The notes beneath the pieces are model-generated. The model made no database searches. It saw only the letters and a list, made by a program, of their open reading frames with translations, and was not told the DNA's origin. From an uncultured Burkholderiales bacterium (lineage in GTDB: Bacteria > Pseudomonadota > Gammaproteobacteria > Burkholderiales > Burkholderiaceae_C), in the NCBI GenBank assembly GCA_903949285.1, contig CAJAYT010000101.1:27285-91284 (forward strand): a stretch of 64,000 bases of DNA, given 5' to 3'. This document shows, piece after piece, positions 53,664 to 62,092 of the stretch. The position numbers and the translations under genes were made by a program. How positions within the stretch are numbered: the first letter of the stretch is position 1; every line of letters begins with the position of its first letter.

Positions 53664-54221
53664 TTAAATTTGAATCATTGACTTGATAACGCTTGCGACT
53701 CTGGATTTCTCGTGCTCAACAACGTAGCGAGCAACCATTAACTTGTCATCAAAACTGTTTGCATCGTTCAATAGCTCTGCGGGAATGGTTGGCTTGGATT
53801 TCTTCTTCTGATCTTTCATGCGTTGCTTCATAGCATCCATTCCGTCCTCTTCCGTTTCCTCAGCACTTTGTGCATCAACCGATGTACTGTCCACATCAAC
53901 CACGACCTCACGCGCAACCCGTGGGCGCATAAAAGGGTTGGGCTTAGGCGGCAAAGGCTCGAGCGCAAGCAAAGGAGGTGTCTCCTGTACGGGCTCCACT
54001 GTCACCTCGGGTTGCAAGGTAATAGTGGTCGGCGCGGGGGCGTTTAGAACTTTATCAAACTGACTCTTAAATGCAGACATCACTGCAAACTGCGCAGCTT
54101 GCTCGATACCGATACGGTCGGTCTCGCGACGGAACATACCCATCAGCATGGGACGCACGACAAAGAAAATAAATCCTATGCACATGAGTGTGCGAAGGCC
54201 TACGTTGATCATATCAAGCAT
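53664..54221 (-). CDS. FliF C-terminal paralogue: TM helix plus FliG-binding-like tail
   Basis: A 185-residue membrane protein not part of the standard flagellar set. Residues 8-30 form a helix ending in VVRP (TLMCIGFIFFVVRPMLMGMF), like the last FliF helix LFILFLLLVVRPVVKRMTKPE (near FliF residue 505-525). Its last 58 residues (128-185) align without large gaps to the last 56 of FliF: shared points are MD at the start, IPA-LL, AN, DDK, RVA-V and the final MIQ. In FliF this tail binds FliG. The middle is acidic and Pro-rich (residues 60-127). So it looks like a truncated FliF without the ring-building domains. It overlaps fliH by 8 bases and precedes fliI by 8. Role unknown; an extra FliG or switch anchor is my inference. 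Confidence 0.78.
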   Translation of the reverse strand: MLDMINVGLRTLMCIGFIFFVVRPMLMGMFRRETDRIGIEQAAQFAVMSAFKSQFDKVLNAPAPTTITLQPEVTVEPVQETPPLLALEPLPPKPNPFMRPRVAREVVVDVDSTSVDAQSAEETEEDGMDAMKQRMKDQKKKSKPTIPAELLNDANSFDDKLMVARYVVEHEKSRVASVIKSMIQI

Positions 54222-56214
54222 CTTTAACCTCCTTGTCGTTGTCGTTGTCGTTGTCGTTGTTGATTGCCTCTAAGCCTTGGATTTGCTCTGAGTCCTTGTG
54301 CACTGATGCCGTAGCTGAAGATTCTTCAAAAGCGGATAAGCTATGAGCGGGTTCAGTTTCTGTCCCATCCTCTAGTTTGACTTTATTTGCACCGAGGGCT
54401 GCGTCCTGCGTAGACTCCTCCGCGCTTTTTGAGTCCTCCTCAAAGGACTCAACTTGCGTGGACTCTGTCCACTGAGCGTCTAAGGCATCCTCACTACCTG
54501 CATCAAGTTCATCTTTGTGATTATTTTCGTCAAAATACTTGTGATCAACCTTTTTATTCATGAGCGTAGAGCGCTCCTTCCACTCCTGGGGCTGACCCAG
54601 TAAGCGATTGGCAATTGTCTCAAGTCGGTTTTGAATTAAATCTTCGATCTGGGTGTCATTAACAGATACCCGAACACTACCGACCTGCATATTTTGAGCA
54701 GCGCTAATCTTCAAGCGCTCAAGATTTACCCCCGCAGCAGACTCTAAAAGTTCTTTATCAAGCGGATTAAGTTCAACTTTAACAACTGGCGTGTCCCTCA
54801 TATCCAGGTCATCGATACAACGCTTGATCAAGCGCTCAACGACTTTGGGTGAAGCACTCAACTCACCCAATACGAGTTGCTCAGCGATATGAACGGATAG
54901 TCTTTTCAAAGGTTCGAAAAATGTTTGTGAATCCTCTGTTAACTCTTTTAACTGATCACATAAATCCGTTAAAACCTTAACCTTAGGCTTCATATCCTTG
55001 TCTAATTGTTCTTTCTTTTTCTCTAATTCACCCAGCAAAGACTCATCAAAGGACTTGATCTTGTCCTTTAAATTTTGAATCTCACGCTCATACTCTTTGC
55101 GCTCACTCTCGCGTTGGAGTTGCACTTGAGCTTCCTTCTCTTTTTGCGCGAGAGCGCGACTCTCCTCCTCTTTAAGGGCAATCTCCGTTTGCAATGACTC
55201 TTGCACTGCAGCTTTCTCTTTGGCCTCTAAGAGTCCTTTTTGGTACCCCTCTTCAAATGCCTTCTCGGTGGCGAGTTTGGCTGCCAAAGCGGAGACGTCC
55301 GCTGCATCACTTGAGTCGCCGCTTTGATCCTCAAATCCATTCGCTTCTAACCCCTCGAGGGAGTCCATCGACTGAGCTGAAGAATCTGTATCCTTAGAGG
55401 AGTCAAGCTCACTCAAAGACTCTAAAGCGTTTTCACCCCTCTCAACTGAGTCATCAGAGTCTGCTGATCCTTGCGCAACCCAATCCTTGTGATCACCGTT
55501 TTGTGAATCTACACCTGCTGAGCTAAGCTCACCAGAATCACCTGAGATCAATGCATCCTCGCCAGATCCGTGGTCCTCAGCACCTAGCTCACGTTTAGAG
55601 TCGTCCTTAGAATTATTTTTGGCAATGGTTTCGCTCTTGGGTTGAGCTCTACCACTTAGGCTAAGTTCATAATCATCGCTAAACCCGAGTTTCTTTAAAA
55701 GTGCACGTCTAGACTCCCCGTAGGTCGGGATAAACGGCTGATCCGCATTAGAGTGCGCCTCGGGATTCTTTAATTTTTCTCTGGCCAATCGTTCTGATTG
55801 ACTCAAGTCTTTTACTTTATAAGTAGTTTTTACAAGCTCTAGTGTCAAAGCACGTGCGTGGCGGTGTTGCTTTGACTTGGAATTGTCCCCACCAGCTTGC
55901 TCAGCATTACTATCTAACGCCGATCCTTGTGAGCTGCGTTTGCCCATTTGCCTGAGTGAGTCCAGATCATCTAAGACAAACTCACTGGCATCGTCCACCA
56001 CCTCAGCAGGCTCTGGAATGGAGAGTTGTGTGAACTCTCCACTGGCGTAATCAATTTTCGGAACATCGGTCCAGTCCGTCTCACCGAATTGACGCCCTTT
56101 AGAGCCATCGGTAAATAAAGACTCCTCCTCCCACCGTAAATTTTTAGGTAAAAAGGACTCGAGCCTATAGTCGGCAGGGCGGTGTGCGGATAGATTAGAC
56201 AAAGTCTGCTCCAC
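54214..56214 (-). CDS. fliH: Flagellar assembly protein FliH, strongly enlarged
   Basis: The regulator/stator partner of the FliI ATPase. The FliH-like core is at about residues 310-545: KAFEEGYQKGLLEAKEKA, a long Glu/Lys/Gln coiled coil, then SVHIAEQLVLGELSASPKVV and MQVGSVRVSVNDTQIEDLIQ. At 666 residues it is nearly three times the usual 230. An N-terminal extension of about 310 residues is acidic and Ser/Asp-rich and includes two ordered-looking patches (residues 12-50 and 155-185). A C-terminal extension of about 120 residues is acidic and ends in an Asn-Asp run. It overlaps fliG by 20 bases and the FliF-tail gene by 8, so the frame and context are certain. Confidence 0.88.
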   Translation of the reverse strand: MEQTLSNLSAHRPADYRLESFLPKNLRWEEESLFTDGSKGRQFGETDWTDVPKIDYASGEFTQLSIPEPAEVVDDASEFVLDDLDSLRQMGKRSSQGSALDSNAEQAGGDNSKSKQHRHARALTLELVKTTYKVKDLSQSERLAREKLKNPEAHSNADQPFIPTYGESRRALLKKLGFSDDYELSLSGRAQPKSETIAKNNSKDDSKRELGAEDHGSGEDALISGDSGELSSAGVDSQNGDHKDWVAQGSADSDDSVERGENALESLSELDSSKDTDSSAQSMDSLEGLEANGFEDQSGDSSDAADVSALAAKLATEKAFEEGYQKGLLEAKEKAAVQESLQTEIALKEEESRALAQKEKEAQVQLQRESERKEYEREIQNLKDKIKSFDESLLGELEKKKEQLDKDMKPKVKVLTDLCDQLKELTEDSQTFFEPLKRLSVHIAEQLVLGELSASPKVVERLIKRCIDDLDMRDTPVVKVELNPLDKELLESAAGVNLERLKISAAQNMQVGSVRVSVNDTQIEDLIQNRLETIANRLLGQPQEWKERSTLMNKKVDHKYFDENNHKDELDAGSEDALDAQWTESTQVESFEEDSKSAEESTQDAALGANKVKLEDGTETEPAHSLSAFEESSATASVHKDSEQIQGLEAINNDNDNDNDKEVKDA
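54233..54260 (-). repeat. Six-base microsatellite at the fliH 3' end
   Basis: Four full TTGTCG units and a partial fifth (plus-strand reading) code for the NDNDNDND run. The six-base unit keeps the frame whatever the copy number. Confidence 0.8.
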
Positions 56215-57232
56215 CCAACATCAACTCACCCGCGTCGGAGAGTTTTCTAGCCATACGCATAATCTTCTTTTGTGACTCTTCGACATCGGCCATACGTACT
56301 GGGCCCTTGGCCTCCATGTCGTCTTTGAACATGCCCCTTGCACGCTCAGACATGTTGTCAAAGAATCTGTCCTTGGTTGCATCACTCGCACCCTTCAATG
56401 CAATCATCAGCATATCGGGCTCAACAGCGCGCATAAGCACCTGGATACCCTTGTTGTCCACAGTGACCAAGTTCTCAAATGTGAACATCAAGTCTTGGAT
56501 CTTCTGCATCAAAACGGGGTCCAAGGCCTCCAACCCATTCATAATAGTCGCTTCAATCTCAGTTTTAGTGAAATTCATAATGCCAGCAGCGGCTGCGAGA
56601 CCACCAAAGCTGGACGAGGCATTTGATGCGCTCTTAGAGAATTGCTGCTTCATGATCGCCTCTAACTCAAGCATCGCAGCCGGTTGGACCGTATCCAAGC
56701 TGGCAATCCGCTGAATCACCTCGGGACGAACATCCATCGGTAGATAAACCATCACATCGGCTGCAGTAGAGTTCTCCAGAAGTGACAAAATAATGGCAAT
56801 CACCTGTGGGTGCTCACCCTTGATCATCTCTGCAATAGAGCGCGGATCCATCCAACTCAAGATATCAAGACCTTTGGTACCCTGGCCAGGCATGATGCGG
56901 TTCAATACGGAGTTGGCTTTATCGTCGCCAAGTGCCAAGCGCATGACTTTCTCGACATAATCATTGTTACCTAGGCTCAAGCTGGTTTGTTTTTTCAGCA
57001 TCTCCACAAACTCATCAAGCACCACATTCACTGCATTTTGAGAAAGAGATGCGGCTTGCACCATCGCTCCTCCAAGGGCCTGCACTTCTTTTGGACTCAA
57101 GTACTTGATGATCTCTGCAGCCTGCTCCTCACCCAGGAGCAGCATCAGTACAGCAGCCCTTTGGGTCGAAGTCATCGCAGCCATCTCAGCCTTCAGCTCC
57201 GGTGTCCATGCAATTGAGTCGGTATCTGCCAT
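56195..57232 (-). CDS. fliG: Flagellar motor switch protein FliG
   Basis: The rotor protein that sits on the FliF ring and meets the stators. The N-terminal domain starts RAAVLMLLLGEEQAAEIIKY, the middle domain has the EHPQVIAIILSLL motif, and the C-terminal torque domain has IQVLMRAVEPDMLMIALKGA and MSERARGMFKDDMEAKGPVR. Length (345) is standard. Its N-terminal domain is the known binding site for the FliF tail and so the likely target for the paralogous tail encoded downstream. Confidence 0.97.
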   Translation of the reverse strand: MADTDSIAWTPELKAEMAAMTSTQRAAVLMLLLGEEQAAEIIKYLSPKEVQALGGAMVQAASLSQNAVNVVLDEFVEMLKKQTSLSLGNNDYVEKVMRLALGDDKANSVLNRIMPGQGTKGLDILSWMDPRSIAEMIKGEHPQVIAIILSLLENSTAADVMVYLPMDVRPEVIQRIASLDTVQPAAMLELEAIMKQQFSKSASNASSSFGGLAAAAGIMNFTKTEIEATIMNGLEALDPVLMQKIQDLMFTFENLVTVDNKGIQVLMRAVEPDMLMIALKGASDATKDRFFDNMSERARGMFKDDMEAKGPVRMADVEESQKKIMRMARKLSDAGELMLGGADFV

Positions 57233-57277
57233 TTTTAAATTTCCTGTTTAAATAGTCTTAACGATGCGCTATAACTA

Positions 57278-59362
57278 TTATTGAATCATATTTTTGAGTA
57301 CACCAGCAACACGGGTCGAGTTATCGGAGACGATCATTCGAATCAGTGCAACCTTGTCATCATAAGTGTTGGCTGTATCGAGCAAGTCCGCTGGGATGGC
57401 TTGTTTCTTGGGCTTCATGTTAGCCATCTTAGCCTTCAAATCATCCATAGTCTCGCCCTCTTCCATCTCAATTTCGGAATTAGGATCGAGTCCTGCAGCC
57501 TCCTTCGCGGCTTGAAGCTCTTGGGCTTCCTGCGCTTCCTTAGCCAAGAAGAGCTCGGCCTCGATTTTGGCGCGTTCTTCAGCTGCACGTCTCGCCTCTT
57601 CAGCTGCTTTGGCCTCTGCAAATGCAGCCTCTCTTGCAGCACGCTCAGCGATGGCTTTGGCAGATGCGTCGGCTTCGGCCTGTGCGATGCGCTCGGCACG
57701 CATTTTCTCCGCAACCGAGGCCTCCGCCGTTGCCGCAACCAGTGCTGCCTTGGCAAGCTCAGCTGGATCAACCTCAGGCTTGGTCATACGCTTAACGACT
57801 GGGCGAACGACAAGCAACAAGAAGAGTATAAATAATACAGCTATACCTGCGCTGTTTGCAATAGAGGCGACACCCTCATCTTTGTACCAAGGCACTGCAT
57901 CGGGATCAAAGGGTGGCTCAAAATGTGTTGAAACAACAGTTACAACATCACCTCTATCGTTGTTAAATCCTACTGCGCCCCTGACCAATTGGTTCAAACG
58001 GTCGAGCTCCTCTTGTGTGTAAGGAATCGTCGTTTGGGGAGGCATGCCGTCAGCAGGCTTTTCTACCTTCATGCCTGCTGGGATGGGGCGTTCGTTAATC
58101 AGTACACCAACACCCATGCGTTGGATGGTACCCATTTGATTTGTTGTGTGACGCACTGCACGGTCGAGCTCGTAGTTCTTTGTACTACGCGCTGTAACTT
58201 GAACGCCCTTCTCGCTTAAACCCTTATTGATATCTGCGCTCGTATTAGGCGTAGCGGCAGGATTTTGGGGTGGATTGGGCGGCGTGTTGCTCAGTGAGCC
58301 TGGGATGCCAATCGCATCTTTAAATGTATTGCGGTCTTCTACAAAGAGTTCAGAACGTGTTTTAGGGCCCTTGTCTCTTTCGTCAAAATCCTCAGTTGTA
58401 GTCTCTTGCTGTGTGAAATCTAGATTAATAGAGACCTGAGCACTCACGTTTGCCTCACCAACGATTGGGGCCAACAACTGAATCAAGCGCGTACGGTACA
58501 AGTCTTCCATTTGTTGCTTTTGTTGCAACTGCGCTGCTGTAAGGCCTAAAGGAGCCTCCAAGAGCATATCGTTCATGAGAGAGCCGTAGTTATCAACTAC
58601 AGACACATTCTCAGGAGCTAGGTAAGGAACGCTGGCTGATACAAGTTGAATGATGGCTTGTACATTGGCAGCCGATACGATCTTGCCAGGTGCGCGTGTA
58701 ATGACTACAGAAGCTTTTGTGGGCACCCGGTCACGAACAAAAACGGTTTGTTTTGGCGCGGCCAAATGCACGCGAGCGCTCTTAATGCCGGCGATTTGAG
58801 CAATACTTTTACCGAGCTCTTGCTCCATTGCGTTGTTGTAGCGAACTTGCTCCATGAACTGGCTGGTCGTCATGGCTGGCATATCTTTCAGCCCTTCCAT
58901 GCCCTGCATATCGGAATGAGGGAGCCCCTTAGAAGCGATCAACATTTTGGCTTCTTGGTAACGGGTGGCAGGCACCATAATTTGTCCGGAGTTTTCGTCG
59001 ATTTCAGGCTTGAAATCGGCTCCTTTTAAAGCCTCTAAAGCGATTTGTTTATCTGCCTCTGGCAGCATCAAGTTCAGCGCCTTGTAGCTGGGAGACTTCA
59101 TAGACATAGAGGCCAAACCAAACGCTGCAACAACCAGCATGATGACCACGAGGGGCAACATCTTTTTGACGCTGGGTTGGCGGATGATTTCCTTCAGCAT
59201 GCCCATCGGGTCGCCCAGCACTTGGGAGGCCATGGGACGCGCGAGTGCGCCTGACTTTGCGCCTTGAGCGTTGGCTGCAGAATCCCCGCCTTCAGTCATT
59301 TCTGAGCCAGCGGGGGAGGGAATGCTCAAAGAATTGTTTAACGTTGCACTTGCGGTTGCCAT
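57278..59362 (-). CDS. fliF: Flagellar MS-ring protein FliF, enlarged
   Basis: Forms the membrane-embedded MS ring. A first helix (MLPLVVIMLVVAAFGLASMS) is followed by the ring-building motifs (YKALNLMLPEADKQIALEAL; VRYNNAMEQELGKSIAQIAG; ARVHLAAPKQTVFVRDR), a periplasmic part, a second helix near residues 500-523 and a cytoplasmic tail. At 694 residues it exceeds the usual 550-570. The excess lies between the second helix and the tail: about residues 540-620 are Ala/Glu/Arg-rich (AEERARIEAEL-like repeats), probably a long helix. The last 56 residues (MDDLKAKMAN ... LKNMIQ) are the FliG-binding end, which is duplicated in the 185-residue protein encoded before fliI. Confidence 0.95.
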   Translation of the reverse strand: MATASATLNNSLSIPSPAGSEMTEGGDSAANAQGAKSGALARPMASQVLGDPMGMLKEIIRQPSVKKMLPLVVIMLVVAAFGLASMSMKSPSYKALNLMLPEADKQIALEALKGADFKPEIDENSGQIMVPATRYQEAKMLIASKGLPHSDMQGMEGLKDMPAMTTSQFMEQVRYNNAMEQELGKSIAQIAGIKSARVHLAAPKQTVFVRDRVPTKASVVITRAPGKIVSAANVQAIIQLVSASVPYLAPENVSVVDNYGSLMNDMLLEAPLGLTAAQLQQKQQMEDLYRTRLIQLLAPIVGEANVSAQVSINLDFTQQETTTEDFDERDKGPKTRSELFVEDRNTFKDAIGIPGSLSNTPPNPPQNPAATPNTSADINKGLSEKGVQVTARSTKNYELDRAVRHTTNQMGTIQRMGVGVLINERPIPAGMKVEKPADGMPPQTTIPYTQEELDRLNQLVRGAVGFNNDRGDVVTVVSTHFEPPFDPDAVPWYKDEGVASIANSAGIAVLFILFLLLVVRPVVKRMTKPEVDPAELAKAALVAATAEASVAEKMRAERIAQAEADASAKAIAERAAREAAFAEAKAAEEARRAAEERAKIEAELFLAKEAQEAQELQAAKEAAGLDPNSEIEMEEGETMDDLKAKMANMKPKKQAIPADLLDTANTYDDKVALIRMIVSDNSTRVAGVLKNMIQ

Positions 59363-59384
59363 AGTTTTCTTTCAGTCTTAAGCC

Positions 59385-59840
59385 TTAGACCGGCATGTTC
59401 ATAATATCTTCGTAAGCCTTGAGGACTTTGTTGCGAACTTGGAGGGTCGCTTCAAAGGACAAGGACGCTTTTTGCATTCCCAGTACCACGTCAGTGAGTG
59501 GAATGTCCTCACCTCTTTGGTACGCATCTGCCATTTTTTCGGAGTTAACATTGACGTCGTTGACTTTGTTAAGCAAATTTCGAACCGAATCGGTGAAATT
59601 GGGTAACTCGGTCGTTGGCGCCGATATGTTTTTAGCTTGGTAGGCACCACTGGCTGCATTTGCACCACCTGCACCGCCAACGCCGTTCATGCTCATTTGT
59701 TGAGCAAAACTAGCTCCGCTGGTCATCCCAGCTGCATTGCCCGAATTCATAGCACTCGTTGAACTAGCCGCCTGCGATTGATACGAGCGAATAGTCTCCA
59801 TCATCGATTGGATACTGCTTGCTGAGGTGGGATCAATCAT
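59385..59840 (-). CDS. fliE: Flagellar hook-basal body protein FliE
   Basis: A rod-adaptor protein joining the MS ring and the rod. The conserved C-terminal part is clear: FTDSVRNLLNKVNDVNVNSE, GEDIPLTDVVLGMQKASLSF and QVRNKVLKAYEDIMNMPV. It is 151 residues against the usual 100-110; the excess is a Ser/Gly/Ala/Met-rich N-terminal half. A GGAG ribosome site lies about 11 bases before the ATG. The fleQ-like gene ends only 55 bases upstream and no sigma-54 promoter is seen in between, so it may be read from the regulator promoter. Confidence 0.93.
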   Translation of the reverse strand: MIDPTSASSIQSMMETIRSYQSQAASSTSAMNSGNAAGMTSGASFAQQMSMNGVGGAGGANAASGAYQAKNISAPTTELPNFTDSVRNLLNKVNDVNVNSEKMADAYQRGEDIPLTDVVLGMQKASLSFEATLQVRNKVLKAYEDIMNMPV

Positions 59841-59895
59841 GGTTTGCTTACTCCGCTCTTTGTTTGAGGTTGTGGTTCAAATAAAAAGTATGTAA

Positions 59896-61536
59896 TTACT
59901 CTGCTGCCGCTAAGGACATTCCGCGGTCTCTCAGCTGAGCCAGTTTGTAGCGAAGTGTTCTAGGACTGATGCCTAGTTTCTTGGCTGCTTCGATCCTGTT
60001 CTCACTCGTCTTGATTGCGGACATGATGACCAAATGTTCGCTTGCTTTTACAGCGGAGCTCAGGTCAACGTTGACGTTGCCATTGACTGCATCGTCTGAA
60101 AGACTGTTAGGTCCTTGCAGATAGGATGTGCCGTTTAGTCTGCTTGATGGAATGGGCAAATACTGCTTGCCCTCGTTAGAAATTACGTTTTTAGCGAGCG
60201 CTGAGGTGATATCGGCAACGGGTGACTGCAAAGAGTCTGCCTTAAAAGCGCTGAAGGATACGGGTGTGTTAGATGTGTCTAAATGGCTGTGACCAAAGGA
60301 TCCATTGCCGTAGCCGTTTCCGTTGTTGCCCTGTCCGTTTCCGCCCATACCGCCTTGACCTGCAAAACTCGGTGTAGCTTCATCGAACATCAAATGATCG
60401 GTAGTGATGGTCTCAGCAGAGCACAAAACAACCGCGCGTTGAATCACGTTTTCGAGTTCACGCACATTACCGGGCCAAGGATAGTTGTTGAGCAACCCTT
60501 GGGCTTGCAGGTCCACGCTGTAACGAATGGCAGGATTGCCGTGTCTGGCGAGGGACTGCATCACCAGGGGCATGATGTCTCCAACTCTCTCACGCAGGGG
60601 TTGAATAGAGAGTCTAAAAGTACTAATACGGAAATACAGGTCTTCCCTGAATTCGCGCTGCTCAATGGCCAAGCGAAGGTCTTTGTTGGTTGCAGCAACA
60701 ATTCGAACATTCAAATCAATTGCTGACTCACCGCCCAAACGGTTTAGTTTTCTTTCCTGCAATACACGCAGTAACTTAGCTTGGAGGTGAATGGGCATTT
60801 CACCAATTTCGTCCAAAAAGACTGTTCCGCCGCAGGCCTGTTCGAACAGACCTTTGTGGTCTTTGAGCGCGCCTGTGAAAGCACCCTTTTCGTGACCAAA
60901 GAGCATGTCTTCTATTAAATTTTCGGGCAGTGCTGCGCAGTTCATAGCAACAAAAGGACCCTTAGCTCGTGGGGATGACTCATGCAGCACACGAGCCAAT
61001 ACTTCCTTACCAGCACCGGTTGGTCCAACCAAAAGAACCGTCACATCGGTTTGGGCTACTTTTTGAGCCAAAGCTAGTAAGTGTTGGCTGATAGGATCCA
61101 CGAAAACGTAGCTTGCGGGCTTGGTTGCATTTGCAACGATATGGCTTGCCTCTTGTGCCTTCTCGCTTGTGATACTACTCACAACGTCTGACCAAATGAC
61201 AGGACCCATCTCCTCAGAAGAGATAACGTTCAAAGCACCCAAACGCATAGCGTCCACGGCGACTTCGATTCTCCTGCGCTCTACTCTGCAAACAACTGGC
61301 ACTTTGCGACCCAAGAGTCCGATCAAGGTTTGCACCTCTTTCAAAAGCTCCACGTTGTCACTCAAGCGGATGATGAGTAAATGCGTCTTCTTCAAAGCCA
61401 CATTGAGTTCATCAAGTGTGTTTACCGTTCTGAGTTGAATGCCCACTTGGCCCAAATGCGCGCGCTCAGCGTCACTAAGAGGGCTAATCGGATCTAGCCA
61501 TACAGCATCAATTGAGTTTTCTGTCGAATGAATCAC
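59896..61536 (-). CDS. FleQ/FlrC-type sigma-54 flagellar activator
   Basis: An enhancer-binding AAA+ activator of sigma-54 RNA polymerase at the head of the fliEFGHI operon. Residues 1-125 look like a receiver without phosphorylation site: the position of the usual Asp reads LLIIRLSDN, as in FleQ-type proteins. The AAA+ core has GPTGAGKEVLARVLHE, GHEKGAFTGALKDHKGLFEQ with the GAFTGA loop near residue 218, and FLDEIGEMP. A Gly/Asn-rich linker (GGMGGNGQGNNGNGYGNG) precedes a Fis-type helix-turn-helix at the C-terminus (IEAAKKLGISPRTLRYKLAQ). Translation starts with GTG 61536. It is itself preceded by a sigma-54 promoter. Confidence 0.9.
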   Translation of the reverse strand: MIHSTENSIDAVWLDPISPLSDAERAHLGQVGIQLRTVNTLDELNVALKKTHLLIIRLSDNVELLKEVQTLIGLLGRKVPVVCRVERRRIEVAVDAMRLGALNVISSEEMGPVIWSDVVSSITSEKAQEASHIVANATKPASYVFVDPISQHLLALAQKVAQTDVTVLLVGPTGAGKEVLARVLHESSPRAKGPFVAMNCAALPENLIEDMLFGHEKGAFTGALKDHKGLFEQACGGTVFLDEIGEMPIHLQAKLLRVLQERKLNRLGGESAIDLNVRIVAATNKDLRLAIEQREFREDLYFRISTFRLSIQPLRERVGDIMPLVMQSLARHGNPAIRYSVDLQAQGLLNNYPWPGNVRELENVIQRAVVLCSAETITTDHLMFDEATPSFAGQGGMGGNGQGNNGNGYGNGSFGHSHLDTSNTPVSFSAFKADSLQSPVADITSALAKNVISNEGKQYLPIPSSRLNGTSYLQGPNSLSDDAVNGNVNVDLSSAVKASEHLVIMSAIKTSENRIEAAKKLGISPRTLRYKLAQLRDRGMSLAAAE

Positions 61537-61570
61537 TTTTATTCAGCCTGTTACAATGGTATAGCTTTAT

Positions 61571-61586
61571 AGCAATACGTATGCCA
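61571..61586 (-). promoter_or_regulatory. Sigma-54 promoter of the flagellar activator gene
   Basis: Read on the minus strand, TGGCAT-ACGTA-TTGCT fits the TGGCAC-N5-TTGCA consensus with exactly 10 bases between GG and GC. The predicted start is near 61560, about 24 bases before the GTG start codon. Confidence 0.75.
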
Positions 61587-61681
61587 GGTTAAATATAGAT
61601 TCCTAAGTATTAATTTATTAAGTTTAAATTAAATAATAAGTACTAATAAATTCATTCTAGTCGTAATATCGACACGAATAT

Positions 61682-62020
61682 TTAAGCTCTCCAGCCTGTC
61701 TTTGACGTCTGAGTGACGGATTGAGCCTTAGCAAGGTTGGCATTAAATGCGGCTGGTAATGAGGAGCCAGGGTTACGAGCCGAACCAGAGCTGACGTTTT
61801 GCCCGCCCTGGGTGGCTTTAGGCATAAAGCCTCGGCATATCCTACCGTCTGCCCTTAATACTTCTATGGACGGCATGAGTCGACTCTTAAATCCCATCAA
61901 ACTGCACATGTAAGGAGTTGCAGGCTCCCAACTGATGGCAAAGTGCCTGCATTGCCAACAATTTGGAGAATTGTTGTACTCAGCAGTCTCACTGGGCTGT
62001 TGATTTAAAATTGAACTCAT
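61682..62020 (-). CDS. Small cysteine-containing flagellar-locus protein
   Basis: A 112-residue protein with a compact Cys-rich core at residues 20-65: NCWQCRHFAISWEPATPYMC, then MGFKSRLMPSIEVLRADGRI and CRGF. The pattern C-x2-C-x15-C-x25-C suggests a metal or zinc site. I recall similar short proteins near flagellar genes in proteobacteria but cannot name a function. The C-terminal half is low complexity (Ser/Gly/Ala). It lies between flagellin and the activator gene on the same strand, 72 bases after the flagellin stop. Confidence 0.65.
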   Translation of the reverse strand: MSSILNQQPSETAEYNNSPNCWQCRHFAISWEPATPYMCSLMGFKSRLMPSIEVLRADGRICRGFMPKATQGGQNVSSGSARNPGSSLPAAFNANLAKAQSVTQTSKTGWRA

Positions 62021-62092
62021 AAAGTCATTGTGTATCTTATTTCAGGACATTGAAAGCTTTTTTGCTTTTATATCGACTCAAAAGTCAGTCAA

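Noticed and set aside
54233..54260. Microsatellite as phase-variation switch for fliH
   Set aside because: The unit is six bases, so copy changes add or remove Asn-Asp pairs without frameshift, and the site is at the extreme C-terminus.
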